A stretch of 64,000 bases of DNA from Halobiforma lacisalsi AJ5 (GCF_000226975.2 NZ_CP019286.1:152197-216196); one strand, 5' to 3'. Positions 17,182 through 24,706 are shown, counted from the stretch's first letter. Notes: a model not told the origin generated them from the sequence alone. Translations and numbers: made by a program.

Positions 17182-18704
17182 GTCCGAGTACGCCCACCGA
17201 CGACGAGGACATGGCGTATCGGGTTGCGGCACTCCCGCTAGAGTACGGTGAGACCCGCATCAACCAGCTGTTTACGCGTGGCTACAATCGATACGTCGTC
17301 GACGGCGAGGACCAACCCGAGGACCTCGTGAACGACGTCGAGCGGTTCGGGACGGCGGCGTTCAAAGAGCAGGTTCGTGCCGACGCCGCCGAAGAGCCGT
17401 TCGTCGACGAGCCGGGGACGCTTGCCGTACTCGCGACGTTGAGTGCAATCTGTGTGAAAGAGCACCCGAAGTTCGAACACGCGTCACCACGGAACATCCA
17501 GGTGCTCTACAATATCCGAGAGCTGTACGTCAACAATCTCGCTTCCCTTATCCGCGTCCACGGCGATGGGGCACTCCAGCAGGACATCGCCGACGTGCTG
17601 TACAGCAAGGAGCCCGGTGAGGATGGCCCACATCCCGGGCGGGTCTGTACGGGCATCACGGAGATGCCAGAGTTCGGGGACGGTCTCTACCTCGAAATCC
17701 CGATGGCGGCAGCGTCACGCAAATGTCTCGTTCGAGCAGAGGGCAAGTCGTCGACGGAGACCGACGAGGGCGGGGAGATACTGACGCGAGTGAAAGACAA
17801 CAACCTGTACGTCCCAGTCGGTGATTTCGATAGCAAGTATCGTGACTACGCTGAGCGGGCGTTCAAGAAGCTCCTGCGGGTGCAAGAAGACGGGCTCTCC
17901 GACGACCAGCTGACGTGGCTGACCACGAACGAGTCGGCGATTACGGAGCGGATCGACCGCTTCCTCGAGGCTGGCCATCACGAGCGAATCTGGCGGAACT
18001 GGGACCGTGGGGAACGGATGATCCGCGTCCTCAGGCGGGCCCTGAGTGATGCCTCCGATGACGTCGCGCAAACGGGCGAGTTCCACACGGCGAAGGAGCT
18101 CTACCGAGCGGTCGAGGCGTATGAGGCCGAGGATGAGTGGGAATCCTCTATGAGGGATTGGATCTCGAGTCCAAGCAGTCTCGCGAAGCACTTGGCCGAC
18201 CACGAATCCCACTCGGCTGTCACGATCGACCGCGACGGGCGCGTCAATACGTACCGAATCGGGCGATCCGGGACCGGTGCTGAACAGATCGAAGTGCGAG
18301 AGATCGAGGATCTCTTCGAACTCCCCTGTATGGCGAATATGGAGGAGCGGCTACACGAGAAGAAGCCAGTTCGGAAGGACCTCTATAACTTCGCGCGGAT
18401 GGTGATGTGGCTCCCGCAGTACCAGGATAGCAGCCTCGACGAGATCGTCGCGGACCTCAAGGACATCTTCTCCCGGTGGCCGTGGTACGACGAGCAGGAG
18501 ACCGAGTACCAGGTCCGCTACGAATTCTCGAACACCATCGACGGCGACACGCCGTTGCCGATGAACTGCGATAACGACGATTTACAACGCTACTGCATCG
18601 GCCAAGACCAGTGTCCCTACTCGATCTGGGGCAGTCTCCCGTTCCCGGATGAGATGTACGAGCAAGTGGACGAGCAGTCCGCCGGTCCCGCTGAGAAATT
18701 CTAA
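17178..18704 (+). CDS. PriL-like primase large subunit with four-Cys Fe-S domain
   Basis: A 508-residue protein overlapping the PriS-like gene (ATGA). The C-terminal domain has four cysteines at about 384 (ELPCM), 464 (PMNC), 473 (RYC) and 479 (DQCPYSIW). The segments around them (RKDLYNFARMVMWL, and FSRWPWYDEQETEYQVRYEF) fit the 4Fe-4S domain of archaeal/eukaryotic PriL. The N-terminal part (AALPLEYGETRINQLFTRGY) resembles the PriL N-terminal helical body. Residues ~230-370 hold an additional helical/winged-helix-like insertion. PriL holds PriS and recognises the primer start. A plasmid-borne PriS/PriL pair inside a transfer operon is unusual. It is the last gene of the operon. Confidence 0.8.
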   Translation: MSPSTPTDDEDMAYRVAALPLEYGETRINQLFTRGYNRYVVDGEDQPEDLVNDVERFGTAAFKEQVRADAAEEPFVDEPGTLAVLATLSAICVKEHPKFEHASPRNIQVLYNIRELYVNNLASLIRVHGDGALQQDIADVLYSKEPGEDGPHPGRVCTGITEMPEFGDGLYLEIPMAAASRKCLVRAEGKSSTETDEGGEILTRVKDNNLYVPVGDFDSKYRDYAERAFKKLLRVQEDGLSDDQLTWLTTNESAITERIDRFLEAGHHERIWRNWDRGERMIRVLRRALSDASDDVAQTGEFHTAKELYRAVEAYEAEDEWESSMRDWISSPSSLAKHLADHESHSAVTIDRDGRVNTYRIGRSGTGAEQIEVREIEDLFELPCMANMEERLHEKKPVRKDLYNFARMVMWLPQYQDSSLDEIVADLKDIFSRWPWYDEQETEYQVRYEFSNTIDGDTPLPMNCDNDDLQRYCIGQDQCPYSIWGSLPFPDEMYEQVDEQSAGPAEKF

Positions 18705-19192
18705 ATCATAGTCTTCTCTCAGATTGTCGAGAATTGTTTTGTAGACCAAAGATACCCCCTTCTGAATCCCCGTCGAGCAATTTTCAGCAGCTAACACGGC
18801 CAGAATCGAGAGAATCGGGGGTGATCCACAATTCGAAGTGCCGAGACGGACAACCTCGAGGGGCTCAGAATAGGTGAAGCAGCGACCCCAAGGAAGTCAG
18901 ATATAGCCGATATCACCTTTGTTACCCCGCCGTCGAGCAATTTTTGAAACCACAGGGTTATCCCGGAACTTGTCGAGGTACTTTCTACGGCTTCAAATCG
19001 GCCCGACGGGGTTTTTCTTCGATTTGAGGCCGTTATAGTGTCTTGCATAACGCGGTTTTCGTCCAAAGAAAGAGGCGATATGCAGTGTGCGAAGGCCGCC
19101 GGCTCTCTCAGGCCGAGGGGCCATCACGGGGGTAGTGGAATCACAGACGTATCAGATTTAGCGCATAGGTTGACGGCGTGCGTTTCGGTGGT
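18705..19192. other. Intergenic region with direct and inverted repeats
   Basis: No convincing gene is present. It contains a 15-bp direct repeat CCGTCGAGCAATTTT at 18770-18784 and 18930-18944 (160 bp apart), and an 8-bp inverted repeat TCAAATCG (18993-19000) / CGATTTGA (19020-19027) around a C/G-rich then T-rich spacer. It follows the end of the long transfer operon, so terminators, a small RNA or a transfer origin are all possible. Nothing here proves any of them. Confidence 0.45.
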
Positions 19193-19245
19193 GTCTATCG
19201 CCCCCGCGAGGGGGTGGCGGGGCGCATCACGTGCCCCCGATAGAC
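19193..19245 (+). other. Compact three-way-junction (cloverleaf-like) element
   Basis: Fifty-three bases fold without gaps at the closing stem. The outer stem is GTCTATCG (19193-19200) with CGATAGAC (19238-19245). Hairpin 1 is CCCCC-GCGA-GGGGG (19201-19214) with a GNRA tetraloop. A TGGC linker follows, then hairpin 2 GGGGC...GCCCC (19219-19237). All pairs are perfect. The element ends 1 bp before the ATG of the 19247 gene, so it could be a 5' RNA structure sequestering that start. It could also be a DNA cruciform (nick or binding site) after the transfer operon. Confidence 0.6.
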
Positions 19246-19246
19246 G

Positions 19247-19687
19247 ATGGCTTCGGAACGACGCAGCAAGACACGGACAGCGCATCACGCAGAAACCACC
19301 CCTGACGATAAGGCGCCGTGGGGAGACCTTGAGATGACGGTTCCGACCGACCGGGATCACGCGTCGGTCGTCGCCCTCGTGGAGTGTGCTCTCGTCGAAC
19401 TCACGCACGAAACCGTGGGGGCCGTCTTCATCTCCCGCCAGGTCGGGCGGTCGACGCGGACGCAGTACGTCGCCGCCGACGACGTCGGCGAGCAGTTCCA
19501 GAAACGGCACTTCGACGACCGACTGGGCTGGCACGAGACCACCGTCCCTCGACGAACCGTTCGCGACGAGCTCATCACCCAGCTCACGCGGTCGCCTTCG
19601 ACGCCGGCGAAGCGGTCAGGTGAAGGAGCAGCCAGCGAGCCAGATACCTTCGTCGTGAAGCCAGTTCGAGAGCTCCGAACACCGTAG
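19247..19687 (+). CDS. Hypothetical protein, 146 aa
   Basis: I do not recognise the family. The first ATG (19247) lies 1 bp after the three-way-junction element; an ATG at 19334 (MTVPTDRD) would give 117 residues. The core reads as an alpha/beta domain (ASVVALVECALVELTHETVGAVFISRQ, then TQYVAADDVGEQFQKRHF) followed by a basic, probably disordered tail (RSPSTPAKRSGEG). There are no membrane segments. Downstream lies inverted-repeat site 2 and then the nuclease-like gene at 19869 on the same strand. Confidence 0.5.
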   Translation: MASERRSKTRTAHHAETTPDDKAPWGDLEMTVPTDRDHASVVALVECALVELTHETVGAVFISRQVGRSTRTQYVAADDVGEQFQKRHFDDRLGWHETTVPRRTVRDELITQLTRSPSTPAKRSGEGAASEPDTFVVKPVRELRTP

Positions 19688-19696
19688 CGGTTAGGC

Positions 19697-19738
19697 TTAA
19701 CCAACATTCCGAACCGATACCGACACAGTGTTGGTTAA
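19697..19738. repeat. Plasmid-wide inverted repeat, site 2
   Basis: TTAACCAAC (19697-19705) and GTTGGTTAA (19730-19738) form a perfect 9-bp inverted repeat with a 24-bp spacer; one more complementary base on each side (A/T) extends it to 10. It lies between the 19247 and 19869 genes, 130 bp upstream of the latter. Confidence 0.85.
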
Positions 19739-19868
19739 TTCTGGGGCTGGATCCACCCCCTCCCCTCACCCACCGCCCAGTACCTCGAGTGAGTGTATCC
19801 TGGCGGCCGGTCGGCTCGAACAGCCGTCGTGACGGGTTTTATCGGGCCGCTACTCCTCGAGAGCGAGT

Positions 19869-20414
19869 ATGGTCGTTGTCGAGGAGGTCACCAAACTGAG
19901 CGAGCGCCGCGCCCAAACCTCGTCCGAGGCGTTTCCGGACGATGCGCTGGCGTCGATTCGGGCAGCCGTCGATGCCGTCCCGGCCAGCGTCTTCGACGGC
20001 TCGACGAAACACACGGAGGTCGGTGGGTTCGATGCCGCGATCGCCGACGGGCTCTCGCAATACGAGTACGAGGGGGACGCCGCCGGCGGCTACAACCCGA
20101 ACTGTAAGCTCTGGTCGCATCAGGGGTTTCACTACAGCGTCGACCTCTACGACGCCGACGCCCGCATCGCCATCGAGGTCGAGAAGAGCGAGCGGAAGAA
20201 CGTCAGCGACGACCTCCTCAAGTTCCAGAAGGGGTACCGCACCCAGAAAGACGGCCGGCCAAAAATCGAGTTCGGCTGTCTGGTGGTGCCAGTAAACTAC
20301 CTTGGTCGTCATAACCTCTACCGGCACAGCCTGACCAAGCTCGACTTCATGAAGGGCGTCCTGTTCATCGACGACGTCGCCGTCATCGGCTATCGCGATC
20401 CGCGACCTGACTGA
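19869..20414 (+). CDS. PD-(D/E)XK-type nuclease-like protein
   Basis: A 181-residue soluble protein. The segment FHYSVDLYDADARIAIEVEKSE has the beta-hairpin with D-x(n)-E-x-(E)K typical of restriction-endonuclease-like folds. The following KFQKGYRT...EFGCLVVPVNY fits the next helix and strand, as in restriction enzymes of the BglII/BamHI type. No methyltransferase is adjacent, so it is either an orphan nuclease or a DNA-processing protein of the plasmid. A weak AT-poor leader precedes it, and the gene starts 130 bp after inverted-repeat site 2. The fold call is moderately sure; the substrate is unknown. Confidence 0.65.
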   Translation: MVVVEEVTKLSERRAQTSSEAFPDDALASIRAAVDAVPASVFDGSTKHTEVGGFDAAIADGLSQYEYEGDAAGGYNPNCKLWSHQGFHYSVDLYDADARIAIEVEKSERKNVSDDLLKFQKGYRTQKDGRPKIEFGCLVVPVNYLGRHNLYRHSLTKLDFMKGVLFIDDVAVIGYRDPRPD

Positions 20415-20445
20415 CGCTGGCACTCCTGACTGTTTATCGGCGTCC

Positions 20446-20533
20446 CCAGAACGCTCCGCGTTCTGGTGTGCGCACGAGAACGCTGTTTCTCGTGCACGCC
20501 GGGAGGCGTGCAGCGCGCGACAGTGTGCGCTGC
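20446..20533. repeat. Chain of four consecutive hairpins
   Basis: Between two genes, four stems follow each other almost without spacing: CCAGAACGC/GCGTTCTGG (20446-20466, 3-nt loop), GCACGAGAA/TTCTCGTGC (20472-20495, 6-nt loop), GCACGCC/GGCGTGC (20494-20511, GGGA loop) and GCAGCGC/GCGCTGC (20510-20533). Neighbouring stems share bases, so alternative pairings are possible. Transcription termination, mRNA processing or a small structured RNA are candidates. Confidence 0.55.
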
Positions 20534-20543
20534 GTGACCCATT

Positions 20544-20834
20544 ATGGCTGGTCCCGATCCGCACGACGACACGAGTGCTGACTACGAACAGTTCGAGAAG
20601 GAACAGCTCGCCCAGGACCGAGACGCCGCCCGGGTTGACACGGTGGACATCGACGACGCGACGGCCCAGCGCCTGGTCAACGACCTCGTCGACGCGGACG
20701 TCGTCACTCCGGTTCCTGAAGACCAAGTTCTGGTTCACGAACCGAGCGGCGCCGCGTTCGACTCGACGACGCAGCTGGCCGTCTTCCATCGCGGCTGGAC
20801 GGCCGGCCGCGACGCTGACGCGGAGGGCGAGTGA
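20544..20834 (+). CDS. Hypothetical acidic protein, 96 aa
   Basis: A very acidic short protein of unrecognised family. The N-terminus is disordered (PDPHDDTSADYEQFEKEQLAQD), then follows a helix-strand segment (DATAQRLVNDLVDADVVTPVPEDQVLVHEPSG). Its stop overlaps the start of the four-CxxC protein (TGATG), so the two are translationally coupled. It starts 11 bp after the hairpin chain. Confidence 0.6.
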   Translation: MAGPDPHDDTSADYEQFEKEQLAQDRDAARVDTVDIDDATAQRLVNDLVDADVVTPVPEDQVLVHEPSGAAFDSTTQLAVFHRGWTAGRDADAEGE

Positions 20835-21169
20835 TGCAGCAGACGCTCACTGGCTGTGCGTTCTGTGATGCCCCGCCCGGCACCGAAACTGGTGAGGCTC
20901 ACACCTGGGGGCAGGATGAACGGGTCACCCACCCAATCTGCGTCGACTGTGCCATCCAGACCGAGCCGGATCCCGACGGGCGCGATCATGTCGCCTGTGA
21001 CGGCTGTGGGCTGGTCGTCGACACGCTCGCAGCGCTCACGCGGTTCCGGGTGGAACTCGGGCATCTGGAAGGCCCGTTGCAGCTGTGCGCCCGCTGTAGC
21101 CCGGGCGGGCTCGCGACGTACTGGACGCGCGACCTCGAGGAGCATCTCGTCTCGACGCCGGCGGAGTGA
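20834..21169 (+). CDS. Zinc-finger protein with four CxxC knuckles
   Basis: A 111-residue protein starting at ATG 20834 (a GTG one codon upstream is possible). Four knuckles are visible: CAFC, CVDC, CDGC and CARC, with matching spacing, so two zinc sites are expected. No HTH or enzyme motif is present. It may bind nucleic acid or partner proteins. It overlaps the 20544 gene and is followed 50 bp later by the HTH/PIN pair. Confidence 0.7.
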   Translation: MQQTLTGCAFCDAPPGTETGEAHTWGQDERVTHPICVDCAIQTEPDPDGRDHVACDGCGLVVDTLAALTRFRVELGHLEGPLQLCARCSPGGLATYWTRDLEEHLVSTPAE

Positions 21170-21218
21170 CCCAAACACTCTTTACTGTTTCGCTGTAAAC
21201 TGTAATTAAGACCGAATC

Positions 21219-21818
21219 GTGTCACGCACCTCAAACCGCGCCGACGGCGACATCGTCCAGGACTTCCTCTCGGTCGCCGATCTCCTCGAGGAACCACAGC
21301 TCGCCCAGCTGTACGCGTACCTCGCTCGGGAGGGGGAGGCGACCGTCCAGAACGTGATGGACGACCTCGAGCTCGCCCAGGGGACGGCCTACAGCTACGT
21401 CAACCGGCTCGTCGACGCCGGCGTCGTCGACATCACCGACGACGAACAGCCACGCTGGTACGCTGCTCGGGAGATCGACCTAACCGTGACGACGGCCGCG
21501 GGCGACCGCGAGTACACGATCACGCCGGCGCTCATCGACGCCGTCGGCCACCGAGAGACAGACGCCGACATCGACACCTACATCGACCGCCACGGCGTCG
21601 CCGGCCTCGCAACGGCACTCACCTACGCCGTCGCCCGTGAACGCGGTGAGGTGACCCACCGGCTGATGGCTGAGGATCTGGACATCTCGCCGCTAGCTGC
21701 GGAGATGATCCTCCAGGCGCTCCGGCCCGTCGTCCACGAACACTACGACATCGAGGAGTCTGGGGCGGGACTCGACGAGTTGGATATCGACGACGGCGAC
21801 GCGGCTGACGACGCGTGA
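21219..21818 (+). CDS. Winged-helix regulator paired with a PIN-like protein
   Basis: A 199-residue protein starting at GTG 21219. Residues ~15-75 form a winged helix (LAQLYAYLAREGEATVQNVM then GTAYSYVNRLVDAGVV), similar to TrmB/MarR-like haloarchaeal regulators. The C-terminal half is helical (IDTYIDRHGVAGLATALTYA). The tail is acidic. Its last bases overlap the GTG start of the PIN-like gene (GTGA). A DNA-binding protein coupled to a PIN protein is the layout of toxin-antitoxin modules, so autoregulation by this protein is inferred. Upstream, ctgtttcgctgtaaactgtaa forms a short imperfect palindrome next to the start. Confidence 0.72.
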   Translation: MSRTSNRADGDIVQDFLSVADLLEEPQLAQLYAYLAREGEATVQNVMDDLELAQGTAYSYVNRLVDAGVVDITDDEQPRWYAAREIDLTVTTAAGDREYTITPALIDAVGHRETDADIDTYIDRHGVAGLATALTYAVARERGEVTHRLMAEDLDISPLAAEMILQALRPVVHEHYDIEESGAGLDELDIDDGDAADDA

Positions 21819-22324
21819 GCTGGCACCACATCGCCGACACCGGCCTGTTCGTTGCGATGGGGCAGCCGTCGAACCATCGGTACCAGGCCGTTCGGCGGTT
21901 CGCTCGCCGGAACGACATCACCTTCGTCCTGCCCGAACGGGTGTACGAGGAGCTGACCATCGACGAGCCCGACGTCGAGGCACCACCTATCGACGCTGCT
22001 ATCGACGAGGGCTGGACGACGGTTGCGGCGCCGCTCGAGTTCTCCGAGCCGGTCGTCTCGTGGGTGATGGATGGTGTCCAGCGGTACATCGCGAACGCCG
22101 ACGACCGACCCGCCGACGAGGTCGAGCGGGCCGATGCCGCCCTCGCCGCCTTAGCTGCCCAGCACCTCAGTGCGGGGACGGCGACCGATGTGTACATCTA
22201 CACGACCGATATCGCGGCCGGCGAGGGAGCCGAAACCGTCCTCGCGAGCGAGGGGTACGGTGACTCGGTGACGTTCGTGAATGGCTTCCGGTTCATCGAG
22301 GACCTGGTCGCCGGCGACAGCTGA
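21815..22324 (+). CDS. PIN-like nuclease, candidate toxin
   Basis: A 169-residue protein starting at GTG 21815 that overlaps the HTH gene. PIN-domain landmarks are IADTGLFVAMG (first Asp), LPERVYEELT (Glu after the conserved helix), ERADAALAALAAQHL (the D in this helix) and YIYTTDIAAGEGAE (the TxD motif). PIN proteins are metal-dependent ribonucleases, usually toxins controlled by the adjacent DNA-binding protein. The length is somewhat greater than minimal VapC (~130 residues). The fold is likely; toxicity is untested. Confidence 0.7.
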   Translation: MSWHHIADTGLFVAMGQPSNHRYQAVRRFARRNDITFVLPERVYEELTIDEPDVEAPPIDAAIDEGWTTVAAPLEFSEPVVSWVMDGVQRYIANADDRPADEVERADAALAALAAQHLSAGTATDVYIYTTDIAAGEGAETVLASEGYGDSVTFVNGFRFIEDLVAGDS

Positions 22325-22326
22325 CG

Positions 22327-22587
22327 CTATTCGGGGTCGAGGTCACGAGCGTCGAGGTCGCCGGCGAGATACTGCTCTCCCGTCCGCGTGATATCGTAGA
22401 CCCCGTTCCCGAGGTGGACGAGGAGGCCGTATTCAACCAGCGTCTTGCAGCGGGCATTGATGTGTTGGCGGGAGAAGCGAACCCGATCACTGTCCGCCAT
22501 TTCCTTTGGGGTATCGGGGCCGGCTTCAGAGAGATGCTCTAGAATGCGGTCATCAGCGCGAGACATCCAGTCGGCGTCAAAGCGCAT
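22327..22587 (-). CDS. PhiH1-type repressor-like winged-helix protein
   Basis: An 86-residue protein of the small haloarchaeal winged-helix family typified by the phiH1 repressor. RADDRILEHLSEAGPDTPKEMA is helix 1-2, RQHINARCKTLVEYGLLVHL the recognition helix and wing, and NGVYDITRTGEQYLAGDLDA the wing and tail. It is convergent with the PIN gene (2 bp apart at the stops). Its own promoter region contains a perfect inverted repeat at 22627-22665, a candidate operator for autoregulation and for control of the divergent 22708 gene. Confidence 0.8.
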   Translation of the reverse strand: MRFDADWMSRADDRILEHLSEAGPDTPKEMADSDRVRFSRQHINARCKTLVEYGLLVHLGNGVYDITRTGEQYLAGDLDARDLDPE

Positions 22588-22626
22588 ATTCTACTCTGCT
22601 TGCGCTGCGATCATCCTATACTCGAA

Positions 22627-22665
22627 AAGTCAACTCTAAGATCGATGCGCTTCTATAGTTGACTT
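22627..22665. promoter_or_regulatory. Candidate operator between phiH1-type repressor and HalOD1 gene
   Basis: A perfect 9-bp inverted repeat, AAGTCAACT (22627-22635) and AGTTGACTT (22657-22665), with a 21-bp spacer. It lies in the AT-rich 120-bp gap between two divergent genes, close to both presumed promoters. The half-site spacing (~30 bp) equals about three helical turns, suiting a dimeric or tetrameric regulator. Confidence 0.65.
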
Positions 22666-22707
22666 CAAATCTTTTAACAGCCTGTAATCAGAAGTATTAG
22701 CCAATTA

Positions 22708-22962
22708 ATGAGTTCCGCTCCAACTGGGCACGACCCCTCGATTGATCTCGTTGTCGAACTCGTCGAGACGCTCGAAGCGGCTGGTCTTGATCGTGACGAG
22801 TACCGACTCTACGATTACGTCGATGTTGAGGCGCTCGAGCAGTTGCTCACCGGTTCAAATTCCGATGTCGAAGTTCGTGTCACCATCGCCGGCGTTCGAA
22901 TTGCGGTGACGTCAACTGGTGTCGATGTTCTCCAAGATGGCTCCGCCAGCACATTAGAGTAG
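22708..22962 (+). CDS. HalOD1-type output domain protein
   Basis: An 84-residue protein matching the halobacterial output domain pattern: SIDLVVELVETLEAAGLDRDE, then the YDYVDVEALEQLL segment (pLydxIDpdALe-like) and VRVTIAGVRIAVTSTGVDVL (final beta-hairpin). Such stand-alone domains are common in haloarchaea; their biochemical role is unknown. It is divergent from the phiH1-type repressor and shares the operator-like repeat. Confidence 0.7.
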   Translation: MSSAPTGHDPSIDLVVELVETLEAAGLDRDEYRLYDYVDVEALEQLLTGSNSDVEVRVTIAGVRIAVTSTGVDVLQDGSASTLE

Positions 22963-22986
22963 AAGTCTATATGTCCCATCGTTAGG

Positions 22987-23181
22987 TCACTTCTGGCTGA
23001 TCTCGAGTTCAGCAGTGACCTCAGGCAGGTCGATATCGTAGCTAACGAGGCGATCAGCTGCGAGTTGCCTGGCTCTGTTCCTAAGTTCTGAGTCAGGTTT
23101 CTCGTGGTGAACCGATCGTTCAATGAGTGCGAGGATCGTCAGTAGGTCATTGTGCTTCTGGCTAGTACTGGAAGGTAACAT
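22987..23181 (-). CDS. Hypothetical small helical protein, 64 aa
   Basis: A 64-residue protein predicted as two or three helices (HNDLLTILALIERSVHHEKP, SELRNRARQLAADRL) ending in a short strand segment (DIDLPEVTAELEIS). No family is recognised with confidence. It is convergent with the HalOD1 gene, 24 bp from its stop. Its start lies beside the 23184 inverted-repeat element. Confidence 0.5.
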   Translation of the reverse strand: MLPSSTSQKHNDLLTILALIERSVHHEKPDSELRNRARQLAADRLVSYDIDLPEVTAELEISQK

Positions 23182-23183
23182 CT

Positions 23184-23283
23184 TGAAAGCCCCTGACGGG
23201 CTCGAGTCCCGCGCCTCGCTGCGCTCCTCAGGAATTTCGGTGCTTGCGTCGGCGGGGTTCCTCGAGCCCGCCAGCCCCTTTCA
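23184..23283. repeat. 100-bp element with 23-bp imperfect terminal inverted repeats
   Basis: The ends at 23184-23206 and 23261-23283 match as inverted repeats at 19 of 23 positions, including a perfect 9-bp inner part (GGGCTCGAG/CTCGAGCCC) and a perfect TGAAAG outer part. It has no coding potential. The shape suggests a MITE-like remnant or a large structured RNA. No clear target duplication was identified. Confidence 0.45.
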
Positions 23284-23845
23284 GTCCCACCCGTGTGGAA
23301 GGATTAGTCGGCTACAGTGTAGCCGGTAGTTAGCTCTCGTAACCGGCACGCCCCGCTCGCCGCTGCCGCCCTCCGCGTCGCGCACGGCTCACTTCGTTCG
23401 CCGTTTCGCGACCGACCATTCCGGGCTGCCTGCCTGCATAGCGGGCGGGCTGCCGGGCTAAAATGGATGTGCCCTCGACGCCAGCGGGTAAGCCCGTCGG
23501 TTGCGCCCCTCGCGAGCTTTCGCGTTCCAGCGCTTGGTGCCGCCTGCGCTTCCCGCGCCATATGACGGCGCGGGTGCTCGGCGACAGTCGCGCTGGACAC
23601 GGACCCGCCGTCTGGGCCGGACACGAGCGGGCTTACTCCGCTGGCCGCTCGCTCCGGGCGGGTCGGCGCGCGGTGCTGGTTGGGGACACCTCAACTAGGC
23701 GCGCTCTCGCTCGCGCCCAGTAGGGCGCTCGCGAAGGCGCGAGCGAGAGCGCGCAGATGTGACTGTCGGTCGTAGTCGTCGGAAAACCGCGATGTTTGGG
23801 CATCGCGGTGGCGGCGCGTGAGCGCCTTCGGATCAGTGAGATCCA
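23284..23845. other. Long GC-rich leader region upstream of the RPA-like gene
   Basis: About 560 bp of very GC-rich sequence without a convincing gene; the open frames in it have no recognisable composition. It contains the perfect 17-bp inverted repeat at 23701-23752 and the hairpin CCGCGATG/CATCGCGG at 23787-23808 (6-nt loop), which ends 37 bp before the ATG of the RPA-like gene. It may be a long structured 5' leader or a small RNA locus. Confidence 0.45.
23701..23752. repeat. Perfect 17-bp inverted repeat
   Basis: GCGCTCTCGCTCGCGCC (23701-23717) pairs with 23736-23752 without a mismatch across an 18-bp spacer that itself contains part of the motif (gcgctcgcg). This is by far the strongest hairpin in the leader of the RPA-like gene. 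Confidence 0.75.
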
Positions 23846-24706
23846 ATGTCAAGTAACAACTCGAGTAGCAAGGTCGTTACGGTCGATGAACAGGCATTCG
23901 AACAAGCGGGCGAGCAGGCGGTCGATGAAGGCCGCTTCCCGGTCGTCGACGAGACGCCGGAGTTTGAGGCGACGGTCGAGCAGGAGACACAGGCAAAGGT
24001 CGATGCGAACCACCCAGAGGGGATTGCAGACACCAGTGGAGATCGGATCCATGGCGCAACCCTAGCCCAGGAGGAGCGCATTCGGGCTCGAGAAGAGGAA
24101 CTCGAGCGAATCAGTGCCCAGGCCGAGCTCGGGCAGCAGGATGGTCGTGCGTGGCGCACCCGCCAGAAGGTGGAAGAGATGCGTCGCGACGAGCGGACAG
24201 GCACACAGGTCGATCCCCGTGCAAAACTCGACCAGGAAACGCTGGCGGAGGTTAATCAATACGCGCAGCGGTTGGCCGACGACGTCGACAGTAGCTACAC
24301 ACGAGCCGTCATCGCGAAGCGCATCGCCAGTCGGATCCTCGAGGGTGCCGAGCTGGTCGACGCTGTTCTGGACACGAAAGACGAGATGCTGAACGAAGCC
24401 GGAATGATCGTTCCGATCGGGAAACTTGAGGAGATCGACCGTGGCGAGGTCAGCGTCGAAGGGCGTATCATCGAACTGTGGGAGCCTGCCTGTCCCAGCC
24501 AGCAGCAGGTCGGGTTGATCGAAGACGATAGCGGGAGAACGAAGCTGACGAGTTGGGAGGCCTCTCGGGCACCGTGGATCAAAGATAGTGAGCGCGTGCG
24601 CATTCGCGGGGCAGCGAAAAACTGGTACGAGGGACGCGTCTCATTAGCAATCACCGGGTGGACTACGATCCACTTCCCAGAGCGCGGCCGCTGGTGGAAC
24701 GCGTAG
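23846..24706 (+). CDS. RPA-like single-stranded DNA-binding protein (OB fold)
   Basis: A 286-residue protein. The N-terminal ~100 residues are acidic and helical (DEQAFEQAGEQAVDEGRFPV). The middle is a helical body (DQETLAEVNQYAQRLADDVD). The C-terminal ~90 residues form an OB fold: GEVSVEGRIIELWEP, VGLIEDDSGRTKLTSWEAS and ERVRIRGAAKNWYEGRVSLAI, the pattern of archaeal RPA/Ssh10-like OB domains in haloarchaea. It probably binds ssDNA during plasmid replication or transfer. The leader upstream is unusually long and structured. Confidence 0.75.
   Translation: MSSNNSSSKVVTVDEQAFEQAGEQAVDEGRFPVVDETPEFEATVEQETQAKVDANHPEGIADTSGDRIHGATLAQEERIRAREEELERISAQAELGQQDGRAWRTRQKVEEMRRDERTGTQVDPRAKLDQETLAEVNQYAQRLADDVDSSYTRAVIAKRIASRILEGAELVDAVLDTKDEMLNEAGMIVPIGKLEEIDRGEVSVEGRIIELWEPACPSQQQVGLIEDDSGRTKLTSWEASRAPWIKDSERVRIRGAAKNWYEGRVSLAITGWTTIHFPERGRWWNA

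Noticed and set aside
19193..19245. tRNA or tRNA-like gene
   Set aside because: It has only two inner arms, no T-loop or D-loop consensus and no anticodon arm.
23330..23760. Open reading frames of 65-106 codons in the GC-rich region
   Set aside because: They overlap in several frames on both strands, show arginine/alanine/proline-rich composition typical of non-coding GC-rich DNA, and lack any family features.
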